From NCBI RefSeq assembly GCF_003148825.1, contig NZ_QGGZ01000003.1, forward strand, positions 1 to 64,000: 64,000 nt of DNA, in the 5' to 3' direction. Below, one piece after another: positions 56,548 to 64,000 of this stretch; the first letter of the stretch is position 1; each line of letters opens with the position of its first letter. Under the pieces are notes generated by a model. The model ran no database searches and was not told the DNA's origin. It saw nothing but the letters and a program-made list of their open reading frames with translations. This DNA is from Streptomyces sp. CG 926. Its GTDB lineage: Bacteria; Actinomycetota; Actinomycetes; Streptomycetales; Streptomycetaceae. Position numbers and translations under genes: made by a program.

Positions 56548-57510
56548 GTGATCCGATTCGAGCATGTGACCAAGCGCTACCCCGACGGGACGACAGCCGT
56601 CGAGGACCTGTCCTTCGAGGTGGCGGAAGGTGAGCTGGTCACGCTCGTGGGCCCGTCCGGCTGCGGCAAGACGACCACGATGAAGATGGTCAACCGGCTG
56701 ATCGACCCGACCTCCGGCCGGATCCTGCTGAACGGCGAGGACATAGCGGCCGCCGATCCGGTCGAGCTGCGCCGCCGGATCGGGTACGTCATCCAGCAGG
56801 TCGGGCTGTTCCCGCACAAGACGGTGCTGGAGAACACGGCGACCGTGCCGCAACTGATCGGCACCCCCAAGGCGAAGGCCCGCGCCCGGGCGGCCGAACT
56901 CCTCGAACTGGTCGGCCTGGACCCGGCCGTGTACGGGGGCCGGTACCCGGAGCAGCTGTCCGGCGGCCAGCGCCAGCGCGTCGGCGTGGCCCGCGCGCTC
57001 GCCGCCGATCCGCCGGTGCTGCTGATGGACGAGCCCTTCGGCGCGGTGGACCCGGTGGTGCGCGAACGCCTCCAGAACGAGTTCCTGGACCTGCAGAGGA
57101 CGGTGCGCAAGACGATCCTGCTGGTCACCCACGACCTGGAGGAGGCGATCCGGCTCGGCGACCGCATCGCGGTCTACGGCACGGGCACCATCGAGCAGTT
57201 CGCCCGCCCGGCGGCGGTCCTCGGGGCTCCCGCCACCGCGTACGTGGCCTCCTTCGTCGGCGCCGACCGGGGGCTCAAGCGGCTCGCGGTCACCGCGGTC
57301 GAGGCGGCCGACCTGGCAAAGACGGACGGGCAGGCCCCGGCGGCCTCGGTGGAGCTGGGGGCGACGCTGCGCGAGGCCCTCGCCGTCCTGCTGCAGCAGG
57401 ACTCGGGGCGGATCGGGGTCACGGACCCGCGATCCGGCGCGCTGGTCGGCGTACTGACCCCGGAGGGCGTCCACCGGGCACTGCGCCGGGCCCAACCGCA
57501 GGGGGCCTGA
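56548..57510 (+). CDS. Osmoprotectant ABC transporter ATP-binding protein
   Basis: ATPase of 320 residues with Walker A GPSGCGKT (35-42), signature LSGGQRQRVGVARALA, Walker B LLMDEPFGAVDP and switch H in THDLEEAI. The C-terminal 90 residues hold a partial CBS-like extension (GRIGVTDPRSGALVGVL), the kind that senses ionic strength in OpuA-type importers. The GTG at 56548 begins VIRFEHVTKRYPDG. It is transcribed divergently from the two permeases with about 140 bases between, so this transporter uses a two-way control region. Confidence 0.92.
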   Translation: MIRFEHVTKRYPDGTTAVEDLSFEVAEGELVTLVGPSGCGKTTTMKMVNRLIDPTSGRILLNGEDIAAADPVELRRRIGYVIQQVGLFPHKTVLENTATVPQLIGTPKAKARARAAELLELVGLDPAVYGGRYPEQLSGGQRQRVGVARALAADPPVLLMDEPFGAVDPVVRERLQNEFLDLQRTVRKTILLVTHDLEEAIRLGDRIAVYGTGTIEQFARPAAVLGAPATAYVASFVGADRGLKRLAVTAVEAADLAKTDGQAPAASVELGATLREALAVLLQQDSGRIGVTDPRSGALVGVLTPEGVHRALRRAQPQGA

Positions 57511-57524
57511 CCCCCCGAACGACC

Positions 57525-57550
57525 GTGACCGGCCCCGTAGGGCCGGTCAC
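57525..57550. terminator. Bidirectional terminator between the ABC ATPase and the esterase
   Basis: GTGACCGGCCC (57525-57535) pairs with GGGCCGGTCAC (57540-57550) around a 4-base loop between two converging genes. Confidence 0.8.
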
Positions 57551-57601
57551 AGGTACGTCGGCGCCGGAAGCCGGCGGGCGGGGCGTCCGTCGGACGGCGG
57601 G

Positions 57602-58711
57602 TCAGGCCTGGATACGGCCGCTCATCCACATCAGCATCGGCGGGATCTCACGTCGCCAGGTGTTGAAGTTGTGGCCACCGCTGTCGAGGATGATGGAGGA
57701 GACCCGGTCCGGGCCCTGCACCTTCTTGATGAACTTCCTGGTGTCGGCGAGGTTCGGCTCGCCCTTCTCGCTGCTGGTCACGAGGAAGGACGTACCGGTC
57801 GGCTTCTTGTGCTCGATGCTGTGCAGCACGTCCGCGCGCTTCTTCAGCTTCTCGTCCCCGTGGAACAGGTCACCGGTCGTCGGGTCGTCCGGCGCCTCGT
57901 AGTACGCGGACAGGCCCGCGGCGGCGCCGAAGGTCTGCGGGTAGTGCGCGGCGATCTTCAGGGCGCAGTAACCACCCGTGGAGTTACCGATGAAGCCCAT
58001 GTTCTCGGGCTTCTTGCCGACCCGGAAGGTCGCCTGGATGGCCTGCGGGAGGTCCTCGCCGAAGAAGGTCTCGGTCTGCGGGCCGCCGGGTATGTCGACG
58101 CACTCGGTGTCCCGCGGCGGCGCCACGGTCGGGCGCAGCATGACCAGGATCATCGGCTTCATCTTGCCCGACTTGGACAGGCTGAAGGCCTTCATCGGGT
58201 AGTCGAGCCCTTTGATGAGGTTCTCGGCGGTGCCCGGGTAGCCCGTCAGGACGATGGACGCGGGGAAGTTCTGGTCCTTGTGCTGGGGCTGGAAGTACTC
58301 GGGCGGGAGCCACACGTAGCCGGGGCTCGTTATCTTCGACTTCTGCCCGGTTATGGCAACCTTCAGGATCTGACCACCGACCTGGGGCTTGGCGCCACCG
58401 GGTACGTCCAGCTTCTGCTTGTCGACGACCTTGATGTCCTTGCTGCTCATCGAGTGGTCGACGACCTTGCCCATGGACGTCTCCTGGCCGAGCAGGTCGG
58501 CCCAGGAACCGTAGAAGAGGAACGACTTGTTAGCCGCCAGCCCCACAGCCGAGAACAGCGCCAACTGGGTCGCCAGCAGCAGCCCGATACGGCCGGCGAA
58601 CGCGCGCCAGGTGCGGCCCGAGAGCTTCGGCCAGAACCACACCGTGGCCGCGAAGAGCAGCACACCGGCGATGATGGCCAGCGCCAGAACCGTATTACTG
58701 GTGAGACCCAT
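57602..58711 (-). CDS. Membrane-anchored alpha/beta-hydrolase esterase
   Basis: A 369-residue protein with two N-terminal membrane segments (about 7-27 and 41-60), then an outward esterase domain of the PF00756/antigen 85-like type. The nucleophile elbow is GNSTGGY (S244), and DSGGHNFNTW (about 349) gives the catalytic histidine. Relatives are tributyrin esterases or mycolyltransferase-like enzymes; the substrate here is unknown. ATG at 58711. It is divergent from the MprF-like gene, so both may respond to envelope stress. Confidence 0.9.
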   Translation of the reverse strand: MGLTSNTVLALAIIAGVLLFAATVWFWPKLSGRTWRAFAGRIGLLLATQLALFSAVGLAANKSFLFYGSWADLLGQETSMGKVVDHSMSSKDIKVVDKQKLDVPGGAKPQVGGQILKVAITGQKSKITSPGYVWLPPEYFQPQHKDQNFPASIVLTGYPGTAENLIKGLDYPMKAFSLSKSGKMKPMILVMLRPTVAPPRDTECVDIPGGPQTETFFGEDLPQAIQATFRVGKKPENMGFIGNSTGGYCALKIAAHYPQTFGAAAGLSAYYEAPDDPTTGDLFHGDEKLKKRADVLHSIEHKKPTGTSFLVTSSEKGEPNLADTRKFIKKVQGPDRVSSIILDSGGHNFNTWRREIPPMLMWMSGRIQA

Positions 58712-58763
58712 GAGCAGTCAGTCGACTTTCTGGTGGCAGGACTGTTTTTTTCCGACGAAAGAG

Positions 58764-58791
58764 TGAACCCGCTCCTCGTCGATGTCGTCCT
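58764..58791 (+). promoter_or_regulatory. Candidate SigE-type promoter of the MprF-like gene
   Basis: TGAACC (58764-58769), 16 bases, then CGTCCT (58786-58791) matches the ECF pattern GAAC-N16/17-CGTC used by SigE-type sigma factors. RNA would start near 58798. I recall that the S. coelicolor homologue (SCO3397) is in the SigE regulon, which agrees. Confidence 0.55.
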
Positions 58792-58863
58792 AAGGGACGC
58801 ACCACACACCGGAGGCTGTCGCGGCCTTCGGCCACATGATCTCTCGCGGAGCAACGGGAAGCG

Positions 58864-60711
58864 ATGTCTAGCAGGATAGATGGCGATAAGTCGGGACAGG
58901 TTCCGAGCAGGGTCCGCCGAATCCTCCGAGGTCCACAGCCGGAGTCGGTGCCCGGCCTGGTAGGTACGGCCGTCATGATCGTCGGCCTTCTGGACGTCGC
59001 GGCAGGGGTGTTCCCGCGATTCCGGCACAGCCGGATCCACGCGGTCGCCGAGGTGCTGCCGGTGTTCGGCCCCTTCGCAGCGGCCCTCGCCATCAGCGCG
59101 GGCGTACTGCTCCTGCTGCTCGCGCACGGCCTCAAGCGCCGCAAGCGCCGGGCCTGGCGGGCGGCGGTCGTACTGCTGCCGGCGGGTGCCGTGGCGCAGT
59201 TCCTCTACCGGCACTCGATCCCGGGCGTGATCATCGCGGCGGTGCTCTTCGCCCTGCTGCTGCGCCACCAGAGTGAATTCAAGGCGCTGCCCGACCCGCG
59301 CAGCCGCTGGAAGGCCCTCGCCAACTTCGTACTGATGAGCGCCGGCTCCATCGGGCTCGGCCTGCTCATCGTCAACGTCCACCCGAACCGCGTCGTCGGC
59401 AACCCGGGCCTGTACGAGCAGATCACCCACGTCGTCTACGGCCTCTTCGGCTTCGAAGGCCCCGTCGACTACGCCGGCCAGGTGTCCTGGACCGTCGGGT
59501 ACTCCCTCGGCGCCCTCGGCATGCTGACCGCGCTGACCACCATCTACCTGGCCTTCCGCCCCGAGCACCCGGCCGCCCGGCTCACCGCCGACGACGAGGG
59601 CAAGCTGCGCGAGCTGCTCGCCAAGCACGGCGGCCGCGACTCCCTCGGCCACTTCGCGCTCCGCCGCGACAAGGCCGTCGTCTTCTCCCCCAGCGGCAAG
59701 GCCGCCGTCACCTACCGCGTCGTCTCCGGCGTGATGCTCGCCTCCGGCGACCCCATCGGCGACGTCGAGGCGTGGCCCGGTGCGATCGAGCGGTTCATGG
59801 AGGAGGCCAAGGCCCACTCCTGGACCCCGGCCGTCGTGGGCTGCAGCGAGACCGGCGGCGAGGTCTGGACCCGCGAGACCGGTCTGGACGCCCTGGAGCT
59901 GGGTGACGAGGCGATTGTCGATGTCAAAGACTTCTCCCTCGCGGGCCGCCCCATGCGCAATGTCCGCCAGATGGTGAAGCGCATCGAGCGCAACGGCTAC
60001 ACCACCCAGGTCCGCCGGGTCAGCGAGCTGACCGAGGAGGAGCTGGAACGGGTCCGCGGCGCGGCCGAGGCCTGGCGCGGCACCGACACCGAGCGCGGCT
60101 TCTCGATGGCCCTGGGCCGGGTCGGCGAGGAAGGCGACGGCGACTGCTTCATCGCCACCGCGCACCGCGTGGAGGAGGGCGACACCAGCCCCTTCGGCGA
60201 CCTCAAGGCCGTCCTGCACTTCGTCCCGTGGGGCAAGGACGGCATGTCGCTGGAGCTGATGCGCCGCGACCGCGCCGCCGACCCCGGCATGAACGAGCTG
60301 CTGATCGTCGCCTCCCTGCAGGCCGCCCCCGAGCTGAAGATCGAGAAGGTCTCCCTGAACTTCGCGATGTTCCGCGCGGCCCTCGCCCGCGGCGAGAAGA
60401 TCGGCGCCGGCCCGGTCCTGCGGATGTGGCGCGGCCTGCTGGTCTTCCTCTCCCGCTGGTTCCAGATCGAGTCGCTCTACAAGTTCAACGAGAAGTTCCG
60501 CCCCCGCTGGGAGCCGCGCTTCATGGTCTACCGCAACAGCCGCGACCTGCCCCGCATCGGCTTCGCCGTGATGCAGGCCGAGGGCTTCGTCACGGTGGCC
60601 CTGCCCCGGCTCTTCGCCAGCCGCCGTCGGCCCAAGCCGGTGCGCACCTGCACGCACACCCACATGACGGCCGTGCCCAAGCAGACGGATCGCGAGGTCC
60701 AGGCCGCGTAG
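58864..60711 (+). CDS. mprF: MprF-like phosphatidylglycerol lysyltransferase-type protein
   Basis: A 615-residue protein with a hydrophobic N-terminal half of five or six segments (to about 220), an inside linker and a large C-terminal DUF2156 catalytic domain (GNAT-like pair, e.g. VSGVMLASGDPIGDVEAWPG, EGFVTVALPRLF). Enzymes of this type add lysine or another amino acid to phosphatidylglycerol and protect against cationic peptides and antibiotics. ATG at 58864 has GGGAAG about 6 bases upstream. There is no fused lysyl-tRNA synthetase domain, in contrast to mycobacterial LysX. A candidate SigE promoter lies before it. Confidence 0.88.
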   Translation: MSSRIDGDKSGQVPSRVRRILRGPQPESVPGLVGTAVMIVGLLDVAAGVFPRFRHSRIHAVAEVLPVFGPFAAALAISAGVLLLLLAHGLKRRKRRAWRAAVVLLPAGAVAQFLYRHSIPGVIIAAVLFALLLRHQSEFKALPDPRSRWKALANFVLMSAGSIGLGLLIVNVHPNRVVGNPGLYEQITHVVYGLFGFEGPVDYAGQVSWTVGYSLGALGMLTALTTIYLAFRPEHPAARLTADDEGKLRELLAKHGGRDSLGHFALRRDKAVVFSPSGKAAVTYRVVSGVMLASGDPIGDVEAWPGAIERFMEEAKAHSWTPAVVGCSETGGEVWTRETGLDALELGDEAIVDVKDFSLAGRPMRNVRQMVKRIERNGYTTQVRRVSELTEEELERVRGAAEAWRGTDTERGFSMALGRVGEEGDGDCFIATAHRVEEGDTSPFGDLKAVLHFVPWGKDGMSLELMRRDRAADPGMNELLIVASLQAAPELKIEKVSLNFAMFRAALARGEKIGAGPVLRMWRGLLVFLSRWFQIESLYKFNEKFRPRWEPRFMVYRNSRDLPRIGFAVMQAEGFVTVALPRLFASRRRPKPVRTCTHTHMTAVPKQTDREVQAA

Positions 60712-60959
60712 CCCTCGCCGGGTGTGCGGGGCGGACGCGGCGGGGCGGGGCGGGGGCCGGTGGCCCGCGGGCCCACCGCAGGCCCCGGGCCCGGTGGCTC
60801 CGGCCCCCGGCAGGCGCGCGCGTCCGCCGGGGGCCGGAGCCACCACCGGCCGGACCACCCGCCGTACGGCCCGCACCTCGCCCAGGCACCGGCCCCGGCA
60901 CCCTCGTACCGCCCGGCGCGGACAAGGGCGCCGGGGCCCTGCCGTATCCAGGTCAGCCC

Positions 60960-60965
60960 TACCCT
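60960..60965 (+). promoter_or_regulatory. -10 hexamer of the folP gene
   Basis: TACCCT ends 7 bases before ATG 60973; there is no ribosome site, suggesting a leaderless transcript. The 250 bases upstream (from the MprF-like stop) are GC- and Pro-codon-rich with no convincing gene. Confidence 0.4.
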
Positions 60966-60972
60966 TGGACCT

Positions 60973-61845
60973 ATGAACACGAAGCGCGGAGCCACCGGCA
61001 GGGGCCGGGTCGCAGGTCTGCCGGACCGGGACCGCTGCGCGGTCATGGGCGTCGTCAACGTCACCCCCGACTCCTTCTCCGACGGCGGGCGCTGGTTCGA
61101 CACCACCGCCGCGGTCAAGCGCGGCCTCGATCTCGTCGAGCACGGCGCCGACCTCGTGGACGTCGGCGGCGAGTCCACCCGCCCCGGTGCCTCCCGCGTC
61201 GACGAGGAAGAGGAGCTGCGCCGGGTCGTCCCCGTGGTCCGGGGCCTGGCCTCCGAAGGCGTCACGGTCTCCGTCGACACCATGCGCGCCGTCGTCGCCG
61301 CCCGGGCCGTGGAAGCCGGCGCGGCCCTGGTCAACGACGTCAGCGGCGGGCTGGCCGACCCCGAGATGATCCCGGCCGTCGCCGCCGCCGAGGTGCCGTT
61401 CGTGGTCATGCACTGGCGCGGCTTCAGCGCCGGCATGAACAGCCTGGCCGTCTACGCGGACGTGGTCGCCGAGGTCACCGCCGAACTGCGGGACCGGATC
61501 GACGCGGTCGTGGCCGGCGGGATCGCCCCCGAGCGGATCATCGTCGACCCCGGGCTGGGTTTCGCCAAGAACGCCGAGCACGACCTGGCCCTGGTGGCCC
61601 ACCTGCCCGAGCTGCGCGCGCTCGGCTTCCCGCTGCTGGTCGCCGCGTCGAGGAAGCGTTTCCTCGGCCGGATCCTGGCCGGCGGCGCCGACACCACCCC
61701 GCCGCCCGCCCGCGAACGGGACGCCGCCACGGCCGCCGTCTCCGCGATCGCCGCCCACCAGGGCGCCTGGGCCGTGCGGGTGCACGAGGTACGGGCGACC
61801 GCGGACGCCGTACGGGTCGCCCGCGCCGTCGAAGGGGCACTCTGA
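60973..61845 (+). CDS. folP: Dihydropteroate synthase
   Basis: Joins 4-aminobenzoate and hydroxymethyl-dihydropterin pyrophosphate in folate synthesis, the sulfonamide target. The 290-residue TIM-barrel protein has NVTPDSFSDGG (29-39), DVGGESTRPGA, the metal and pterin residues in the VNDVSGG stretch, and the DPGLGFAKN and ASRKRFLG loops. The ATG at 60973 is preferred over the open frame upstream, which has no coding character. It leads the series folP, SnoaL-like gene, folB, folK. Confidence 0.95.
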   Translation: MNTKRGATGRGRVAGLPDRDRCAVMGVVNVTPDSFSDGGRWFDTTAAVKRGLDLVEHGADLVDVGGESTRPGASRVDEEEELRRVVPVVRGLASEGVTVSVDTMRAVVAARAVEAGAALVNDVSGGLADPEMIPAVAAAEVPFVVMHWRGFSAGMNSLAVYADVVAEVTAELRDRIDAVVAGGIAPERIIVDPGLGFAKNAEHDLALVAHLPELRALGFPLLVAASRKRFLGRILAGGADTTPPPARERDAATAAVSAIAAHQGAWAVRVHEVRATADAVRVARAVEGAL

Positions 61846-61870
61846 TCGTCACCCACCGACAAGGAGCACC

Positions 61871-62314
61871 GTGAGCAGAACCGACATCGAGGCGGTCGAA
61901 GAGGTCAACACGGCCTTCTACGAGGCAATGGAGCGGGGGGACTTCGACTCACTGTCGGCGCTCTGGCTGGAGGACGAGATCTCCTGCGTCCACCCCGGCT
62001 GGCCGGTGCTCTCGGGCCGCGGCGAGGTCCTGCGCTCGTACGCGCTCATCATGTCGCACACCGACTACATCCAGTTCTTCCTCACCGACACCAAAGTGGC
62101 CGTAATAGGTGATACCGCCCTGGTGACGTGTACGGAGAACATCCTCAGCGGCGGCCCCGCCGAGGACGGCGGCGAACTCGGCCCGCTCGTCGGTCAGCTC
62201 GTCGTCGCGACGAATGTGTTCCGACGCACATCCGAGGGCTGGCGGCTCTGGTCCCACCACGGTTCTCCCGTCCTCACGGAGTCCGACGAGGACGAGGAGG
62301 AGGACCCCTCCTGA
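61871..62314 (+). CDS. SnoaL/NTF2-like protein in the folate operon
   Basis: A 147-residue protein of the NTF2/SnoaL-like fold (VNTAFYEAMERGDFDSLSAL, DEISCVHPGWPVLSGRGEVL, TNVFRRTSEGWRLWSHHGS), probably a dimer with an alpha+beta cone. Many members are enzymes or ligand-binding proteins with polyketide, steroid or pterin-like substrates, but the function of this group is unknown. The GTG at 61871 has AAGGAG 6 bases upstream. Its position between folP and folB hints at a folate-related role, without proof. Confidence 0.88.
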   Translation: MSRTDIEAVEEVNTAFYEAMERGDFDSLSALWLEDEISCVHPGWPVLSGRGEVLRSYALIMSHTDYIQFFLTDTKVAVIGDTALVTCTENILSGGPAEDGGELGPLVGQLVVATNVFRRTSEGWRLWSHHGSPVLTESDEDEEEDPS

Positions 62315-62443
62315 CCCCTCCGGCCGGAGCCGGACTGTTTCGCAGGTAAATTCGAAGACGGACGACGCCGACCGCACTCGGCGCAGCCATGGCCCCGGGG
62401 AGCCCCGGGACCGGAAGCACCTACGAAAGCAGGAGTGATTCGC

Positions 62444-62803
62444 GTGGATCGTGTCGCGCTGCGCGGCCTCAAGGCTCGCGGGCACCACGGCGTCTTCCCC
62501 CGGGAACGCGAAGAAGGCCAGACCTTCATCGTCGACCTCGTGCTGCACCTCGACACCCGCCCCGCGGCGGCCGGAGACGACCTGGCTAAGACCGTGCATT
62601 ACGGGGTAGTCGCGGAAGAAGTCGTCGACGTGGTCCAGGGTGAGCCCGTCGACCTCATCGAAACCCTGGCCGAGCGGATCGCCCAGCAGTGCCTCAAGCA
62701 CGAAGCGGTGGCGCAGGTGGAGGTCGTCGTCCACAAGCCGGACGCGCCCATCACCGTCCCCTTCGACGACGTGACCATCACGATCACCCGGAGCCGCGCA
62801 TGA
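62444..62803 (+). CDS. folB: Dihydroneopterin aldolase
   Basis: Cleaves 7,8-dihydroneopterin to 6-hydroxymethyl-dihydropterin and glycolaldehyde. The 119-residue protein has GHHGVFPREREEGQ, the active-site glutamate and lysine in IETLAERIA and VHKPDAPI, all typical. I choose GTG 62444 because AGGAG lies 8 bases before it; GTG at 62435 has its own site overlapped. The stop overlaps folK (ATGA). Confidence 0.95.
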   Translation: MDRVALRGLKARGHHGVFPREREEGQTFIVDLVLHLDTRPAAAGDDLAKTVHYGVVAEEVVDVVQGEPVDLIETLAERIAQQCLKHEAVAQVEVVVHKPDAPITVPFDDVTITITRSRA

Positions 62804-63408
62804 ACAACGCACTGAACGCTCAGAGCGACCCCACCGTCCAGCCGGTACCCGCCTCCGTCGTCGAGACGGTCGACGCGGCGGACGTGACCCTGTCCAACCC
62901 CAAATGGGCCGTGATCGCGCTCGGTGCGAACCTCGGTAACCGGCTGGAGACCCTGCAGGGCGCCATCGACGCCCTCGGCGACACCCCCGGCATGCGGGTC
63001 AAGGCCGTCTCCCCCGTCTACGAGACCGAGCCGTGGGGCGTCGACCCCGGCTCGCAGCCCTCGTACCTCAACGCGGTCGTCGCGGTGAAGACCACCCTGC
63101 CGCCGTCCTCGCTCCTGGAGCGCGCGCACGCCGTCGAGGAGGCCTTCGACCGCGTCCGCGAGGAGCGCTGGGGCCCGCGCACGATCGACGTGGACATCGT
63201 CGCGTACGCCGACCGCGTCTCCGACGACCCGGTCCTCACCCTCCCGCACCCGCGCGCCCACCAGCGTGCCTTCGTGCTGGCCCCCTGGCACGACATCGAC
63301 CCGGAGGCCCAGATCCCGGGCCGCGGCCCGGTCACGGCACTGCTGGCCGAAATCGGCCTGGTCGGCGTGACGCCGCGCCCCGACCTGGAACTCCACCTCC
63401 CCGAGTAG
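62800..63408 (+). CDS. folK: HPPK: 6-hydroxymethyl-dihydropterin pyrophosphokinase
   Basis: Pyrophosphorylates hydroxymethyl-dihydropterin before folP uses it. The 202-residue protein carries ALGANLGNRLETLQGAIDAL, SPVYETEPWGV, WGPRTIDVDIV and LPHPRAHQRAFVLAP, complete for the family, after a non-family N-terminal extension of about 35 residues. ATG at 62800 overlaps the folB stop (ATGA). The folate genes folP, folB and folK are thus consecutive. Confidence 0.95.
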   Translation: MNNALNAQSDPTVQPVPASVVETVDAADVTLSNPKWAVIALGANLGNRLETLQGAIDALGDTPGMRVKAVSPVYETEPWGVDPGSQPSYLNAVVAVKTTLPPSSLLERAHAVEEAFDRVREERWGPRTIDVDIVAYADRVSDDPVLTLPHPRAHQRAFVLAPWHDIDPEAQIPGRGPVTALLAEIGLVGVTPRPDLELHLPE

Positions 63409-63439
63409 TCGTTAGCCTGTTCACGGCTACTCGCTGAAA

Positions 63440-63940
63440 GTGGGGAACAGGCAAGTGAAGCAACTGAGGCCGGCGGTCCTGGCGGGCATCTTCGTGGTCG
63501 CCGGGATCCTGTCCTGGGCGGGCGCGCGCCTGTGGAACGCCTACGGCACCCTGCCGGGCGTTCCGCTGGCCGCGCCGATCGTCCTGGGCGTCATCGCGGC
63601 GGTGCTGCTGGCCACGGCCCTGTCCATGCGCGCCCGCCTCAAGGCCCAGCGCGAGCGCCGCCCGGGCGCCAAGGGCGTGGAGCCGCTGATGGCGGCCCGC
63701 GCGGTGGTCTTCGGCCAGGCCAGTGCCCTGGTGGCGGCACTGGTGGCCGGCATGTACGGCGGTGTGGGCGTCTTCCTGCTGACCGATGCCCTCGACGTCC
63801 CCGCCCGCCGCGACCAGGCCTGGTACGCCGGCTTCTCGGTCCTGGCGGGTGCGGCGGTCATCGCCGCGGCCCTCTTCCTGGAGCACGTCCTGAAGCTCCC
63901 GGAGGACGAGGACCCGACCAAGGCCCCGGCCAAGGCCTAG
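63440..63940 (+). CDS. DUF3180 membrane protein
   Basis: A 166-residue membrane protein with four hydrophobic segments (AVLAGIFVVAGILSWAG, LAAPIVLGVIAAVLLATAL, ALVAALVAGMYGGVGVFLLT and FSVLAGAAVIAAALFL), the DUF3180 family. It is regularly found next to fol genes in actinobacteria; its function is unknown. GTG at 63440 is the open-frame start; GTG at 63455 is more likely, since GGGGAACAGG lies about 5-12 bases before it, giving 161 residues. Nothing follows before the edge of the window. Confidence 0.88.
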   Translation: MGNRQVKQLRPAVLAGIFVVAGILSWAGARLWNAYGTLPGVPLAAPIVLGVIAAVLLATALSMRARLKAQRERRPGAKGVEPLMAARAVVFGQASALVAALVAGMYGGVGVFLLTDALDVPARRDQAWYAGFSVLAGAAVIAAALFLEHVLKLPEDEDPTKAPAKA

Positions 63941-64000
63941 GCCGTCTCTCGCGGGCGGCCAGGGCGCCTACCGGGGGTGGACGAGCCCCAGCCGCTCCCG

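Noticed and set aside
60712..60959. Gene between the MprF-like gene and folP
   Set aside because: The open frames here are Pro/Gly/Arg-rich with no start context and no family; I see only a GC-rich spacer with the folP promoter region.
58447..61785. A 1,112-codon open frame on the minus strand
   Set aside because: It runs opposite the MprF-like and folP genes and is rich in GD, GG and DQ stretches typical of antisense frames in high-GC DNA. No domain is visible.

Overview
The window looks like chromosomal DNA from a Streptomyces: GC is very high, many genes start with GTG, genes are packed into short operons with 4-base ATGA or GTGA overlaps, and typical Streptomyces loci are present (sigE-cseABC, lsr2, disA next to radA, a DUF397 gene, a Streptomyces-type interspersed repeat). 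From memory, the gene order resembles the S. coelicolor SCO3334 to SCO3401 core region; I could not check this. I see no prophage, insertion sequence, CRISPR array, tRNA or antibiotic cluster.

Layout. 1-500: leader and promoters of an rRNA operon running off the left edge on the minus strand. 556-1765: a Trp-codon leader peptide, a transcription attenuator and the tryptophanyl-tRNA synthetase it controls. 1.8-5.4 kb: proC, a two-gene ABC exporter and two small proteins. 5.5-7.7 kb: a membrane serine/threonine kinase with a beta-propeller sensor. 7.7-11.2 kb: ilvD, a TetR regulator and a sugar isomerase. 11.3-16 kb: a DUF3592 protein, a Ppx/GppA phosphatase, a Cys-rich protein and an unusual sigma-like, zinc-finger and BACON fusion protein. 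16.1-21.4 kb: radA, disA, a secreted protein, a PAP2 phosphatase and mutY.

21.6-24.9 kb: the sigE-cseA-cseB-cseC cell-envelope stress operon. 25-27 kb: a LamG-like membrane protein and a secreted M23 endopeptidase with a structured leader RNA. 27.5-32.6 kb: clpC, an SCO3374-family gene, and BlaI, argA and lsr2. 32.7-35.1 kb: small genes and a threonine aldolase. 35.2-40.7 kb: a cofactor operon (DUF2520, panC, nadB, nadC, coaX) serving CoA and NAD synthesis. 40.7-45.3 kb: a HTH regulator, a secreted M28 peptidase and an AbfB-like gene pair. 45.3-50.5 kb: a MidA-like methyltransferase, a two-component pair and two PH-domain membrane proteins. 50.5-53.8 kb: an orphan nuoD, an arylamine N-acetyltransferase and accessory genes. 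53.9-57.5 kb: an osmoprotectant ABC transporter. 57.6-60.7 kb: a membrane esterase and an MprF-like enzyme. 60.9-63.9 kb: folP, a SnoaL-like gene, folB, folK and a DUF3180 gene.

Cell-envelope maintenance is a recurring theme: SigE-CseABC, PAP2, M23, MprF, c-di-AMP synthesis by DisA and possible surface sensors. The window carries a plausible SigE-type promoter before the MprF-like gene. Seven genes and the trpS leader peptide have a -10-like hexamer 6 or 7 bases before the start codon and no clear ribosome site, suggesting leaderless mRNAs. No wholly new system stands out. The best leads are the sigma/zinc-finger/BACON protein, the MidA-nuoD2 proximity, the closed-loop leader of the M23 gene, the DUF2520 protein as a possible ketopantoate reductase, and the AbfB-like pair.
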